Shown: piece after piece, positions 15,714 to 24,566 of the stretch
Layout of the letters: each line of letters opens with the position of its first letter
Position numbering within the stretch: the first letter of the stretch is position 1
Source: UBA6544 sp049601975
GTDB taxonomy: Bacteria > Pseudomonadota > Alphaproteobacteria > UBA8366
Length of the DNA stretch: 38,559 nt
Direction of reading: 5' to 3'
NCBI GenBank assembly: GCA_049601975.1
Contig: JBMYRC010000028.1
Location: 1 to 38,559 of the forward strand
Made by a program: the position numbers and the translations under genes
Notes under the pieces: generated by a model
Databases searched by the model: none
What the model saw: only the letters and a program-made list of their open reading frames with translations
Told to the model about the DNA's origin: nothing

Positions 15714-15819
15714 GGCGATATGCGTCGGCGTTCTACCCACCAAGGGGGAAGCGGCTTGCGCTGCTGGCACCTGCGTCTAAATTCCTGCCTGCCTTACCAA
15801 TCCCCCAGGAGACGCCTTC

Positions 15820-16965
15820 GTGACTTACAAAAGTTTCGGATTTACCGACCATCAGCTCATGATCCGCGACGCCTTAATCGGTCTCATGGAGCGGGAATTG
15901 CCGCCGGAGAAGATCGAGGAATTAGAGAAAGCCTCCGCCTATCCGGACGAGGCATTCCAGGTGTTGGCCAAGGAAGGGTGGCTCGGGTTGCCCTATCCGG
16001 AGGAGCTCGGCGGCGCGGATGCGTCCTATAAGGATATGGCGGTGTTTATCGAGGCGCTGGCTTATGTGCATCCCGGGATCACGTCTGCCTTCATGACCAC
16101 CGTGATCTATGGCGGGATGCAATTGGCCCGTAACGGCAATGATTGGATGAAAGGGGAGTTGTTGCCGGAATTATTGGCCGGACGCTTGAAGATGGCGATT
16201 GCCATGTCGGAGCCCTCTGGCGGATCGGACCTGGCGCGCATTAAAACCCGTGCGGTACCAGATGGTGAGGATTGGGTGCTCTCGGGCCAAAAGGTTTACA
16301 TCACCAATGCTCATGTGGCGGACCGTCTTGTCGTCGCGGCTATGACTGATCCGGAGGCCGGGCGCAAAGGCATGTCGCTCTTGCTGGTCGACACCAAGGT
16401 CGACGGTGTGGACATTCGGCCGATGGATCCCTTGGGACGCCGCACCAGCCTGCCGAACGAGGTGTTCTTCGACGAGGTGAGGGTCGCGGGGCGTGAGGTC
16501 ATCGGCGAGGTGGGCGAAGGTTGGAAGTTACTTATGCCGGGTCTCAACCTAGAGCGCCTGTTACTGGCAGCGGCGAGTGCCGGGCAATGCCTCAAAATTG
16601 TTGAGTTGGCCCGCGACTGGGCGAACGAGCGCGAGGCCTTTGGCGAGAAGATCACGGAATTTCAGGCCGTGGCGCATAAATTTGCCGATATGCAAATTAT
16701 GACGGAGACCGCGCGCCTGCATACGTTTCATGTTGCCGATATGTTGGACGCGGGCGAGAACCCGGTGATGGAGACCGCCATCGCCAAGACCTTGGCCACG
16801 GAATACAACCTCGCGGTCGCCGATATGGGCATGCAGGTGATGGGAGGGGCCGGTTATATGATGGGGCCGATGGCGCGGCTCTATGCGGACGCCCGGGTCG
16901 GGCCCATCGGCGGCGGCACGTCGGAGATCATGCGCAACGTGATCGCGAAGCAAGTGTTAAGTTGA
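15820..16965 (+). CDS. Acyl-CoA dehydrogenase family protein
   Basis: This 381-residue FAD enzyme has the standard N-terminal helical, middle beta and C-terminal helical domains. FAD/substrate motifs are AIAMSEPSGGSDLARIKTRA (126-145) and YITNAHVADRLVV. The usual C-terminal catalytic Glu position reads GGGTSEI, as in isovaleryl-CoA dehydrogenase; Glu245 in GLNLERLLL is then the likely base, suggesting a branched or short acyl-CoA substrate. The start is GTG, fixed by CAGGAGA 8 bases upstream and the natural N-terminus. The gene is monocistronic and convergent with the lipoprotein gene. Confidence 0.9.
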   Translation: MTYKSFGFTDHQLMIRDALIGLMERELPPEKIEELEKASAYPDEAFQVLAKEGWLGLPYPEELGGADASYKDMAVFIEALAYVHPGITSAFMTTVIYGGMQLARNGNDWMKGELLPELLAGRLKMAIAMSEPSGGSDLARIKTRAVPDGEDWVLSGQKVYITNAHVADRLVVAAMTDPEAGRKGMSLLLVDTKVDGVDIRPMDPLGRRTSLPNEVFFDEVRVAGREVIGEVGEGWKLLMPGLNLERLLLAAASAGQCLKIVELARDWANEREAFGEKITEFQAVAHKFADMQIMTETARLHTFHVADMLDAGENPVMETAIAKTLATEYNLAVADMGMQVMGGAGYMMGPMARLYADARVGPIGGGTSEIMRNVIAKQVLS

Positions 16966-16985
16966 GGCAATGACAGCGTTGTGGA

Positions 16986-17480
16986 TTACCCCACGATTTT
17001 CCAGCTGCCATCGGCCTGCCGGCAGACGGTACGTTGTTCCATTCGTGCGTCGTCTTTTGTTTTAACCGTGGCTTCGATCTTTCGGCATCTGTCGCCGTAG
17101 GCCGTTGTGCGGGTATCTTCAACGGCTTTGACCGCACCTTCGCTGCCGGTCTCGGGATTGATCCAGGCATATTCCTTGTCGGTGGGGCCTTCGGCGGCAA
17201 ATTTCACGGCTTCGGCGTGGGCTTCTTTTTCCTCATCATACATGAGCGAGCCGACATGCCAGCCAATCGCCGCGCCGCCGACGGCACCAGCGATTGCGGG
17301 AAGTGCTGCCCCGGTAAAGTGTCCCGCGACCAGCAAGCCACCAAGCCCACCTAGAGCCGCCATCTTTACCTTGTCCGGATGCTCTTTAATCCAGTCGTTC
17401 ATCTCGTTCATCGACTCGCAACCACCGATTGATAAGGCGGCGAAGAGAACGAATGCTTTGGTCGGTTTCCCGTGAGCCAT
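16986..17480 (-). CDS. 17-kDa surface-antigen-type lipoprotein
   Basis: The 164-residue protein begins with a lipoprotein signal (KAFVLFAALSIGGC, lipidated Cys likely residue 20). A glycine-zipper segment follows (LGGLGGLLVAG...AIAGAVGGAAIG) that probably inserts in the membrane. The C-terminal domain ends RTVCRQADGSWKIVG, as in rickettsial 17-kDa antigens, with two Cys (DRCRKI, TVCRQ) that could pair. It is likely outer-membrane anchored; its function is unknown. ATG 17480 has AGGA 8 bases upstream; a longer frame upstream overlaps tam and has no signal peptide. It lies 19 bases after tam on the same strand. Confidence 0.8.
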   Translation of the reverse strand: MAHGKPTKAFVLFAALSIGGCESMNEMNDWIKEHPDKVKMAALGGLGGLLVAGHFTGAALPAIAGAVGGAAIGWHVGSLMYDEEKEAHAEAVKFAAEGPTDKEYAWINPETGSEGAVKAVEDTRTTAYGDRCRKIEATVKTKDDARMEQRTVCRQADGSWKIVG

Positions 17481-17499
17481 AGGTGTGGCGTCCTGAAAT

Positions 17500-18264
17500 C
17501 TATACTTGCGCAACGATAAACAAACGGCGGAACGGAAACAATGTCTTGCCGTCGCTTTGCGGCGGGTAGTGGACGAGGATATTCTTCTTGTATTCCGCCT
17601 CGAAGGTGGATTTCTCCGGCTCTTCAAGCGCGTCCAAAAACGGTTTTAGCCACGAACCCTTCACATATTCGGGCACTGGGTTTTCGCCGTCTAAAATTTG
17701 TTGGTACTCGGTCTCCCAAAGATCGAGGGATTGTACCAACGGCGTGAGGAGGTCGTAGTAAAAATTCGGCGGGCTCGTGGGTTCGTTCCGGATCAGCGGC
17801 TCCAACCTGTCCTTCCAGTCGCCGTCGCGGATGGTCTCGTAGACCGTGGTGTGAGAGCGCGCCATGAAATTGCGGGGCATCTGGATGGCGATATAGCCGC
17901 CGGGCTTCACCCATTTCAACAGATCGGGGAAGACATTGGTGTGGCCCTTAACCCATTGCAAAACCGCGTTCGAGTAGAGCAGGTCGAACGGCTCATCCGG
18001 TACCCATTCGGACAGGTCCGCCTCGATCCATTCCATATCGGGATGGGCGGCGCGGGCTTTCTCCAGCATCTCGGCGGAGCTATCGAGGCCGACGATCTTC
18101 GCATCCGGCCAGCGTCCTTGCAGGAATTGTGTGACATTGCCGGGGCCGCAGCCGAGATCGAGGACACGAGCGGGCGCTTCCAACGGCACAATGGACAAAA
18201 GGTCAAGGGCAGGGCGGATACGGTGTCCGCCGAAGGTCAGGTATTGTGCGGGGTCCCAGGTCAT
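17500..18264 (-). CDS. tam: Trans-aconitate 2-methyltransferase
   Basis: The 254-residue class I SAM methyltransferase starts MTWDPAQYLTFGGHRIRPALDLL, a signature of Tam. Motif I is VLDLGCGPGNVT, motif II VGLDSSAEML, and DLLYSNAVLQWV and IAIQMPRNF follow. Tam methylates trans-aconitate, a damaged citric-acid-cycle intermediate, to relieve aconitase inhibition. Its ATG overlaps the stop of the luciferase-like monooxygenase gene by four bases (ATGA), so the two are translationally coupled. The lipoprotein gene follows 19 bases later. Confidence 0.9.
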   Translation of the reverse strand: MTWDPAQYLTFGGHRIRPALDLLSIVPLEAPARVLDLGCGPGNVTQFLQGRWPDAKIVGLDSSAEMLEKARAAHPDMEWIEADLSEWVPDEPFDLLYSNAVLQWVKGHTNVFPDLLKWVKPGGYIAIQMPRNFMARSHTTVYETIRDGDWKDRLEPLIRNEPTSPPNFYYDLLTPLVQSLDLWETEYQQILDGENPVPEYVKGSWLKPFLDALEEPEKSTFEAEYKKNILVHYPPQSDGKTLFPFRRLFIVAQV

Positions 18265-19316
18265 GAAGCTTCTCGTTGTGGGTTATCGAAATGGCGGGGT
18301 TGCAAACCGAAGGCTTCGGCGATCAATTCGTAAGAGCGCACCCGGGCTGAAAATTCATAGCAGTTAGAGAGGATAATGAATTCGTCCACATCGTAACGGG
18401 ACGCCATTTCCTCTATCTCCGCTTTTACTTTATCGGGCGTCCCGAAAATCAGACGCTGGCGGTTCTGCTGAATGCGCCGCAGCTCGACCTCGGAATAGGT
18501 ATGAGCAGCGGCGGTCTCGGGACTCGGCATGGGGCCATGCTGCCCCCGGTCTGCGCGCAACCGGTGCAGGTCCCGGGTGGAGACGATCCGCTCGGCTTCT
18601 TCCTCGGTCTCCGCGCAGAGCACGAAAATACCCATATTAACGGTAGGCTTTTCCATACTGTCGGAGACTTGAAAATTTTTGCGGTACAATCGCAAGAGCG
18701 CATCCGCATCGACCGGATTGATAAAATGCGCGTAAGAGAGGCCCATGCCGAAGCGCGCGGCGAGAGTCGTGCTGCCTTCGCTCGACGCCAATATCCAGAT
18801 TTCAGGGATGCCGTCCGCCTTTGGTGTCGCTTGCACGCCGACCAGTGGATGGTCCGTCGGTAAGTCGCCGCTGAGAAAAGCCGCCATGTCGCGAATTTTT
18901 GCGGGAAAATACTCAATGCCGACTTGCGAGCCATAGGCCAGCGCAATCGCCGTTCGGTGATCGCTTCCCGGTGCACGACCGACCCCAAGGTCAATGCGGC
19001 CCGGATACATATTCTCCAGGACTTTGAAATTTTCGGCGACCTTATACGGGCTGTAGTGGCTCAGCATGACGCCGCCGGAGCCGACCCGTATCTCTCGCGT
19101 CGCGGCGGCGACCCGGGTCATCATAATCTCAGGTGCGGGTCCTGCCAGACCTTCGGTGCCGTGATGTTCAGCCAGCCAATAGCGGTGATACCCAAGGACT
19201 TCGACGCGCTGAGCGAGTTCAACGGTCTCCCGGATAGCATCGGCAGGTGTGCCCCCTTCGCGGATTGGCGATTGGTCTAGCACGCTAAGACGGATATTCT
19301 GTGATGAATTGGTCAT
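18261..19316 (-). CDS. LLM-class flavin-dependent oxidoreductase
   Basis: This 351-residue bacterial luciferase-like monooxygenase opens with IRLSVLDQSPIREGGTP. It carries YHRYWLAEHHGTEGLAGPAPEI, RIRVGSGGVMLSHYSPYKVAE-type FMN-binding segments, RIDLGVGRAPGSD and ILASSEGSTTLAARFGMGLSY. It belongs to the widespread MsnO8-like group without a LuxB partner; the substrate is unknown. ATG 19316 is chosen because upstream in-frame sequence is Pro/Arg-rich and runs into the divergent DUF3572 promoter area. It is followed by tam with a 4-base overlap. Confidence 0.88.
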   Translation of the reverse strand: MTNSSQNIRLSVLDQSPIREGGTPADAIRETVELAQRVEVLGYHRYWLAEHHGTEGLAGPAPEIMMTRVAAATREIRVGSGGVMLSHYSPYKVAENFKVLENMYPGRIDLGVGRAPGSDHRTAIALAYGSQVGIEYFPAKIRDMAAFLSGDLPTDHPLVGVQATPKADGIPEIWILASSEGSTTLAARFGMGLSYAHFINPVDADALLRLYRKNFQVSDSMEKPTVNMGIFVLCAETEEEAERIVSTRDLHRLRADRGQHGPMPSPETAAAHTYSEVELRRIQQNRQRLIFGTPDKVKAEIEEMASRYDVDEFIILSNCYEFSARVRSYELIAEAFGLQPRHFDNPQREAS

Positions 19317-19357
19317 GGGCCGCGCACAATAGCGCGAATGGCGCGGGGTTAGAAAGA

Positions 19358-19639
19358 ATGAAATTGTCGCAATCGCAGGCGGAAGTCCTGGCGCTTCAGG
19401 CCTTGGGCTATATCGCGTCCGATGAGGAGTTGTTACCGAGGTTCCTCGCGTTGACCGGAATGGATGCGGAAGGCCTGCGAGCGGCAGCCGCGGAGACGGG
19501 TACATTGATAGCGGTCATTGATTTTATTATGTTCGACGATGCTTCGGTGAGAGGGTTTGCTGAACATGCGGATATAGAACCCGAAGCGGTCGCACGCATT
19601 CGATTTCTATTGGCGGGGCCGGAAGGCGATCTTGTCTAA
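19358..19639 (+). CDS. DUF3572 family protein
   Basis: The 93-residue all-helical protein is of the DUF3572 family, seen mainly in Alphaproteobacteria: AEVLALQALGYIASDEELLPRFLALTGM, then a helix with AVIDFIMFDDASVRGFAEHA. No biochemical function is known. ATG 19358 fits the family's N-terminus (KLSQSQAEVLALQAL) and has GAAAG just upstream; an ATG at 19301 would add 19 residues of no similarity. The gene is divergent from the monooxygenase (41-base gap) and 33 bases before a tandem rhodanese gene on the same strand. Confidence 0.85.
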   Translation: MKLSQSQAEVLALQALGYIASDEELLPRFLALTGMDAEGLRAAAAETGTLIAVIDFIMFDDASVRGFAEHADIEPEAVARIRFLLAGPEGDLV

Positions 19640-19672
19640 CGCCCTCCCGTAACTTTCAATGGATATATAGAG

Positions 19673-20512
19673 ATGACCGAAATCGGATACGCATACCCAG
19701 ACTTGCTTTGGACACCGGATCAATTATCGGCGCGGCTCGACGATCCTTCGGTGAAGGTTGTCGATGTGCGACCGGGCGAGCGGTTTTCGATGGGGCATAT
19801 ACCGGGCGCGCATCATTATGCGATCTATGCGGTGAATTGCGACGATACAGATGAAGCACCGCTTAATTCCTTCGTCCGCATGTGGGCGTTCTTGCTGGGG
19901 AGCAGGGGTGTTTCCTTCGACGACACGATTGCACTGTGCGGAGAGATTACCGGTATGACCAGCACTCGGGGGTTATGGTTTCTCGAGTATTTGGGGCACC
20001 GGGACGTGCATATCCTCGACGGTGGATACACGGCTTGGGCCGATGCAGGACTGGCGACGACACGCGACGCGGATGTCACACCCGCGGTGCCGTTTCGATT
20101 TACGCCCAGGCCGAAGAAGGTCGCGACGTACAAGGATGTCTTGCGGGTGATCGACGCGCCGGACGGGCTCGTGCTCGATACCCGGTCACGGTTAGAATTT
20201 ACTGGTGAAGATGTCCGCGCGGCGCGGGGTGGTGCCATACCGGGGGCCGTTCATGTGGAGTGGCTGAACAATTTGACGGATGACGGAAAAATGAAACCGG
20301 CGGAAGAATTGCGCCGTCAGTTCGAAGCGGCAGGGGTGACCCCCGACAAGGAAATAATAGCTTATTGCCAGACCGGTTATAGGTCCGCACACGCCTATAC
20401 CGCGCTTAGGTTGCTTGGATATGAGAGGGTGCGGAACTATCTCGGCTCTTGGCGGGAATGGGGTGACAAAACTCATCTGCCCATCGAAACCCGCGCGGCC
20501 GCGCAATCTTGA
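19673..20512 (+). CDS. Tandem-rhodanese sulfurtransferase (SseA type)
   Basis: The 279-residue protein has two rhodanese domains. The N-terminal one (1-130) has VVDVRPGERFSMGHIPGAHH and a non-canonical active loop CGEITGMTS. The C-terminal one (150-275) has the catalytic loop CQTGYRS with Cys232. Cys-Q-T-G-Y-R-S differs from the CRKGVTA and CGSGVTA loops of classical rhodanese and mercaptopyruvate sulfurtransferase, so donor specificity is open. It transfers sulfane sulfur through a Cys-persulfide. It may be cotranscribed with DUF3572. Confidence 0.88.
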   Translation: MTEIGYAYPDLLWTPDQLSARLDDPSVKVVDVRPGERFSMGHIPGAHHYAIYAVNCDDTDEAPLNSFVRMWAFLLGSRGVSFDDTIALCGEITGMTSTRGLWFLEYLGHRDVHILDGGYTAWADAGLATTRDADVTPAVPFRFTPRPKKVATYKDVLRVIDAPDGLVLDTRSRLEFTGEDVRAARGGAIPGAVHVEWLNNLTDDGKMKPAEELRRQFEAAGVTPDKEIIAYCQTGYRSAHAYTALRLLGYERVRNYLGSWREWGDKTHLPIETRAAAQS

Positions 20513-20527
20513 TTAAGTGGGTGTTAC

Positions 20528-20683
20528 CTAAAACGAGAGGTGATGTCGGCCGTTCAGCGCGATCATTCGCTCCAGCGCCGCATACGCTGTTTCGTTGCGT
20601 TCCGAAGCCACATGCGTACCCGCGCGACGGTTTAAATTGTCGGCCCAGTCTTTCTGACCGCTTGCGTAATTTTCGTAGTTCAA
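20528..20683 (-). CDS. Micro-protein, paralogue of the 20788-21021 gene
   Basis: This 51-residue frame begins at a TTG (20683) and ends at TAG. It reads NYENYASGQKDWADNLNRRAGTHV and closes with AYAALERMIALNG. It aligns without gaps to the start of the neighbouring small gene (DYGKYLEDQKGWAEVLAEKA): Y..Y...QK.WA..L...A is shared. AGGAGCAGGA is upstream, but the ideally spaced codon is GTT, not a start, so initiation may be weak or lost. No known domain. A CRP-like site lies about 75 bases upstream. Confidence 0.5.
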   Translation of the reverse strand: MNYENYASGQKDWADNLNRRAGTHVASERNETAYAALERMIALNGRHHLSF

Positions 20684-20755
20684 TGTAACTATTTTCCTGC
20701 TCCTGCCTTTCTGCTGTCTGCAGGGTTAACATACGGGCATGGGGCCGACTGCGAA

Positions 20756-20769
20756 GTGACACGCGTCAC
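20756..20769 (-). promoter_or_regulatory. CRP-type site with class II spacing
   Basis: GTGACACGCGTCAC matches the CRP-family core GTGA-N6-TCAC perfectly. On the minus strand TATGTT (20728-20733) lies where the -10 box of a class II promoter would fall, so the site could activate the 51-residue micro-gene. It lies between the two paralogous micro-genes. Confidence 0.45.
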
Positions 20770-20787
20770 AGAAGATACAAAAAATGA

Positions 20788-21021
20788 TCAGGCGGCGCGG
20801 ATTTCCGATTCGGCATCGACGCACGGCAAGTCCTGCCCACTGTCTTTATCGATCTGGAAGCTCGGTTGCAACGAAAACGCTAACAGTCGATTGATGGCCA
20901 TGATCGCCAACATCGCGTATTCACGGTCGGTCGCGCCGTGATCCAATTCTGCCTTTTCCGCGAGTACTTCGGCCCAACCCTTTTGATCTTCTAAGTATTT
21001 TCCATAATCCACCTGTATCAC
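20788..21021 (-). CDS. Small hypothetical protein, micro-gene family
   Basis: The 77-residue protein starts at GTG 21021, with AAAGGA 7 bases upstream. It reads IQVDYGKYLEDQKGWAEVLA, then a helical TDREYAMLAIMAINRLLAFSL and an acidic tail. It shares the Y..Y...QK.WA..L pattern with the 51-residue product of the next gene downstream, so the pair arose by tandem duplication. No known domain, signal or membrane segment. It is divergent from the TPR-GT41 gene at 21271 across a 249-base gap that holds no other gene. Confidence 0.6.
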   Translation of the reverse strand: MIQVDYGKYLEDQKGWAEVLAEKAELDHGATDREYAMLAIMAINRLLAFSLQPSFQIDKDSGQDLPCVDAESEIRAA

Positions 21022-21270
21022 AAAATTTTCCTTTCAAAATTTGAGCCTTCAACGGGTCCAGACCCGGCGGTTCGGTCACTGTGTTAATCAGTTCCTATAA
21101 AGCATTCGTCGTGCCATGAATTACGGTGCAGTGGACTTGGCGACATGGCCAGGCTAAACCTGCATTGTTGAACGTCCGCGATCGTTCGCAATTTTCGCAA
21201 CCAAGTGTACCAGCTTGATGTTCGCCGCCCGCACCATTGATTTATCCGAAGCGAAAGTGAGAGCCACACC

Positions 21271-23208
21271 ATGAGTGAATCCGGAGTGTCGGCAATCCGT
21301 GCAGCGCTGGAGGGAGGCGATGCGGTCGAAGCGGAATTGCTGGCGCGTGATGCGCTGGAACTCGACCCTGAAGATGCGCTGCTTCATGCATATCTCGGCT
21401 CCATTTTGATGGCACGCGGCAATGTCATTGAAGCGTTGCCGCAATATCAGATGGCGATCCAGCTACAGCCCGGTGTCGCGGCTTACTATAATGAGCTTGG
21501 CAATGCGCTGGCGGCATGTGGGGATTTCGATGCGGCCACCGTGGCATTGCGAGAGGCAGCCAAGTTATCCCCGGAGCTTCCGGAAATTCACAACAATCTC
21601 GGCAATGTGCGGCGCGCGTCGGGCGACCGTGTCGCCGCGGCCGAAAATTATCGGCAAGCCTTGGCGCTGCGGTTTGATTATGCGGAGGCATGGAGCAATT
21701 TAGGGGTCGTTCTGCAGGAGTTGGACGACCTGGACGGTGCAGAAGACGCTTATCGCCGGGCCATCGAAATTGACGACGGGAATTTGTTTGCGTTGACCCA
21801 TTTAGGCGTAGTCTTGGCGGCGAAAGGCGAATTAACCGCAGCGGAATCAGCTCACCGCACGGCGATTGCGAGTAATCCCAATTTTCCCGCGCCTTATAAC
21901 AACCTCGGTATTGTCCTGAAGGATCAGGGCCGTCTTGATGAAGCGCTGCAGTCTTACGAGCGCGCGATGCAAATGAATCCGACAGAGCCCAGTATCCGGT
22001 CGAACGCGCTCTTGGCGCGTTGTTGTTCGCAGAAAATTCGCGAAGACAGTTTATTCGCCCAACACATGATCTTTGGAGAACGCTTCGAGACACAGCGAGA
22101 GACGGATTTCGACATCTCCGCTCGATCTGATGCGCGCTTGAGGATTGGATATGTGTCGCCCGATTTTTACAGTCATTCGGTGGCGTCGTTTATCGAACCG
22201 ATTATCGAAGCGCACGATCGCGATGAATTCCACGTGACCTGCTATTCGGACGTGATCGGTGGGGATGAGGTGACGCGGCGATTGAAAGCATCAGCGGATA
22301 TGTGGTGTGATACTGCGCAAGAGAGCGACGATGAACTCTACCAACGCATTTTTGCGGATAAAATCGATATCTTGGTCGATCTCGCGGGACACACGGGCGA
22401 CAATCGCCTACCGGTCTTTGCCCGCCGGGCCGCGCCCGTTCAGGTCACTTGGATCGGATATCCGGCGACTACCGGCCTCTCGCGGATGGATTATCGAATA
22501 ACGGACCGATGGGCCGATCCGGAGGGAGACGCGGATCGCTGGCATAGCGAGAGCCTGCTGCGGCTGGAGCCCGGATTTTTGTGCTACCGCGCGCCGGACG
22601 AGGTCCGGTTGTCGGACAAGCCGAATGGTGGTGTGCTGACATTTGGATCGTTCAACAACTTTGCGAAGATCAATGACGCAGTGCTCGATGTCTGGGCAGC
22701 ATTGTTACAGGGCGAACCAGCGGCGCGGTTGTTGCTGAAATGCCGGCAACTCGCGGATGACGGCGTGCGCCGCCGGCTGGTCCAGGCATTTAGCGCGCGA
22801 TCGATCAGCGCGGATCGCCTGGCACTGCATGGACGGGTCGCCTCTCGTAACGATCACCTGGCCCTGTATGGCGAGGTCGATGTGGCGCTCGATACGTTTC
22901 CCTATAACGGCACGACGACGACATGCGAGGCGCTATGGATGGGCGTCCCGGTCGTGACCATGACCGGAACACGCCACGCAGCCCGCGTCAGTGAAAGCCT
23001 GTTACGACGCGTCGATTGGGATGCATGGGTGGCTAAGTCGCCAGAAGAGTATGTCGAAATCGCCCGCGAGTTGGCGCGAAGCCGACCAACGCCATCCGAG
23101 GTTCGCGATCAATTGGCGTCGTCATCGGTCATGGACGGCAAGGCCGTCACCGCGGCGTTGGAGGCGTCGTACCGTGAGATTTGGCGCCGTGGAGATGCAC
23201 GATCCTGA
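21271..23208 (+). CDS. TPR-repeat GT41 glycosyltransferase (OGT/SPINDLY-like)
   Basis: The 645-residue protein has about seven tetratricopeptide repeats in residues 1-250 (e.g. YYNELGNALAACGDFDAA, AWSNLGVVLQELDDLDGAEDAY). A GT41 catalytic domain follows from about 285: RIGYVSPDFYSHSVASFIEP, ILVDLAGHTGDNRLPVFARR (catalytic His region), VQVTWIGYPATTGL, LLLKCRQL and DVALDTFPYNGTTTTCEALWMGVPVVTM. It resembles bacterial homologues of O-GlcNAc transferase or the O-fucosyltransferase SPINDLY; it would transfer a sugar from a nucleotide donor to proteins or surface polymers. The 3' end overlaps the MATE frame. Confidence 0.9.
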   Translation: MSESGVSAIRAALEGGDAVEAELLARDALELDPEDALLHAYLGSILMARGNVIEALPQYQMAIQLQPGVAAYYNELGNALAACGDFDAATVALREAAKLSPELPEIHNNLGNVRRASGDRVAAAENYRQALALRFDYAEAWSNLGVVLQELDDLDGAEDAYRRAIEIDDGNLFALTHLGVVLAAKGELTAAESAHRTAIASNPNFPAPYNNLGIVLKDQGRLDEALQSYERAMQMNPTEPSIRSNALLARCCSQKIREDSLFAQHMIFGERFETQRETDFDISARSDARLRIGYVSPDFYSHSVASFIEPIIEAHDRDEFHVTCYSDVIGGDEVTRRLKASADMWCDTAQESDDELYQRIFADKIDILVDLAGHTGDNRLPVFARRAAPVQVTWIGYPATTGLSRMDYRITDRWADPEGDADRWHSESLLRLEPGFLCYRAPDEVRLSDKPNGGVLTFGSFNNFAKINDAVLDVWAALLQGEPAARLLLKCRQLADDGVRRRLVQAFSARSISADRLALHGRVASRNDHLALYGEVDVALDTFPYNGTTTTCEALWMGVPVVTMTGTRHAARVSESLLRRVDWDAWVAKSPEEYVEIARELARSRPTPSEVRDQLASSSVMDGKAVTAALEASYREIWRRGDARS

Positions 23209-24566
23209 GGTCCGTAGTCTCGCGGTGGGTTGATCCGGAGACCAACCGTCGTCTTTGGCGGATGTCCGGACCGATGATCTTGGCGAATGTGGCAATTCCA
23301 TTGCGGGGCGCTGTTGATACCGCAATGGTCGGACATCTTTCCGAGCCCTATTTCCTGGTCGCTGTTGCCACCGGGACAACGGTGTTCAACTTCATCTTCT
23401 TCGCTTTTAATTGTCTGCGCATGGGGACGACCGCGCCGACCGCGCAGGCCTCCGGAAGTGGTGATAGTGATGAAGTGCGTGCGATCCTCTGGCGCGCCCT
23501 CTGTTTGTCGCTTCTTATTTCGACTGGGCTCGTCTTATTGCAATTGCCAATCATCGACGCTGCTCTCTCGATGATCTCCGCCAGCGCCGAGGCAGAAACT
23601 CATGCGCGGACCTTCTTCCTCATCCGTATTTGGGCGATGCCGGCCGCTCTCGCGACATATGCGGTTGTCGGTTGGCTTTATGGATTGGAGGATGCGCGGG
23701 TACCGTTGGTGTTGCAGATAACGACCAACGTTATCAACATCGCGCTCGATTTCCTATTCGTTTTTGGTTTTGGTTGGGGCGTCGCTGGTGTCGCCATGGC
23801 AGGTTTGATCGCTGATGTCGTCGGCCTTTCCATCGCCTTCTACTTCATCTTCAGACGTCTTGGTTCAATCGGCGGCACGACGCATTGGAGCCGTGTCTTT
23901 GATGTCAGGCGTATGCGCCGGATGTTGGCGATCAATCGCGATATCTTTTTGCGCACATTCTGCGTGGTATCGGTCTCTGCGATTTTTATCGCGCGTAGTG
24001 CCGAGCTGGGTGATTTGGAAGCCGCCGCTAATCAGGTCTTATTGAACTTCCTGATGTTTACCTCCTTCGGCATAGACGGCTTGGCTTTTGCCGCAGAGGC
24101 AATGATCGGCGAGGCCATCGGGAGAAGAAATATGTCGCGGTTCCAGATCGCGGTGCGCGGCGTTTTGTTGTGGACGGCTGTCTTCGCGGTGGTCAATACG
24201 ACGATCTATTGGATGTTCGGACTATCGATCGTTTATCTCATGACCGATATTGAATCCGTGCGGCGGACGGCGGAACTCTATATCGCCTGGTCTATCGCTA
24301 TGCCTATCGTTTCTTCATGGGCATTCACATTCGATGGGATATTTATTGGTGCGACCCGAACACGGACGTTGCGGAATTCGATGTTCGCCGCTTTCGCCGT
24401 CTTTCTTGCCATTGTCTTCGGGGTGTCCCCGCATATGGAAAACCACGGGCTATGGCTCGCGTTCTTCCTGTTCTTAACTTTGCGCGGAATGATCTTGGCT
24501 TCGCTGTATCCGCGATTGAGACGAAGCCTAGAGTCAGTCGCGGTGGAGGACGGCAACCGCCTCTAG
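23181..24566 (+). CDS. MATE-family (DinF-like) efflux transporter
   Basis: This roughly 461-residue integral membrane protein has about twelve hydrophobic segments and MATE hallmarks: GPMILANVAIPLRGAVDTAMVGHL at TM1, GLEDARVPLVLQITTNVINIALDFLFVFGFGWGVAG in the middle, and GIDGLAFAAEAMIGEAIGRR. It probably exports cationic drugs or metabolites in exchange for Na+ or H+. No strong start is visible: TTG 23181 overlaps the upstream gene by 28 bases, and ATG 23262 would drop the first 27 residues. The end overlaps the convergent RNA methyltransferase by 33 bases. Confidence 0.88.
   Translation: MAPWRCTILRSVVSRWVDPETNRRLWRMSGPMILANVAIPLRGAVDTAMVGHLSEPYFLVAVATGTTVFNFIFFAFNCLRMGTTAPTAQASGSGDSDEVRAILWRALCLSLLISTGLVLLQLPIIDAALSMISASAEAETHARTFFLIRIWAMPAALATYAVVGWLYGLEDARVPLVLQITTNVINIALDFLFVFGFGWGVAGVAMAGLIADVVGLSIAFYFIFRRLGSIGGTTHWSRVFDVRRMRRMLAINRDIFLRTFCVVSVSAIFIARSAELGDLEAAANQVLLNFLMFTSFGIDGLAFAAEAMIGEAIGRRNMSRFQIAVRGVLLWTAVFAVVNTTIYWMFGLSIVYLMTDIESVRRTAELYIAWSIAMPIVSSWAFTFDGIFIGATRTRTLRNSMFAAFAVFLAIVFGVSPHMENHGLWLAFFLFLTLRGMILASLYPRLRRSLESVAVEDGNRL

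Larger units (their letters stand above)
15232..15819. other. Gene-free spacer with REP-like repeats
   Basis: This ~590-base gap between the dehydrogenase and acyl-CoA dehydrogenase genes, which are divergent, has no convincing coding frame. It holds an inverted pair of palindromic repeats (15490-15519 and 15547-15573) and a third short palindrome (15699-15713), listed separately. A CAGGAGA ribosome-binding site for the acyl-CoA dehydrogenase lies at its right end. Confidence 0.7.

Noticed and set aside
20406..20762. 118-residue minus-strand frame
   Set aside because: It overlaps the conserved rhodanese 3' end and lies in a different frame from the micro-gene, whose product aligns with its neighbour.
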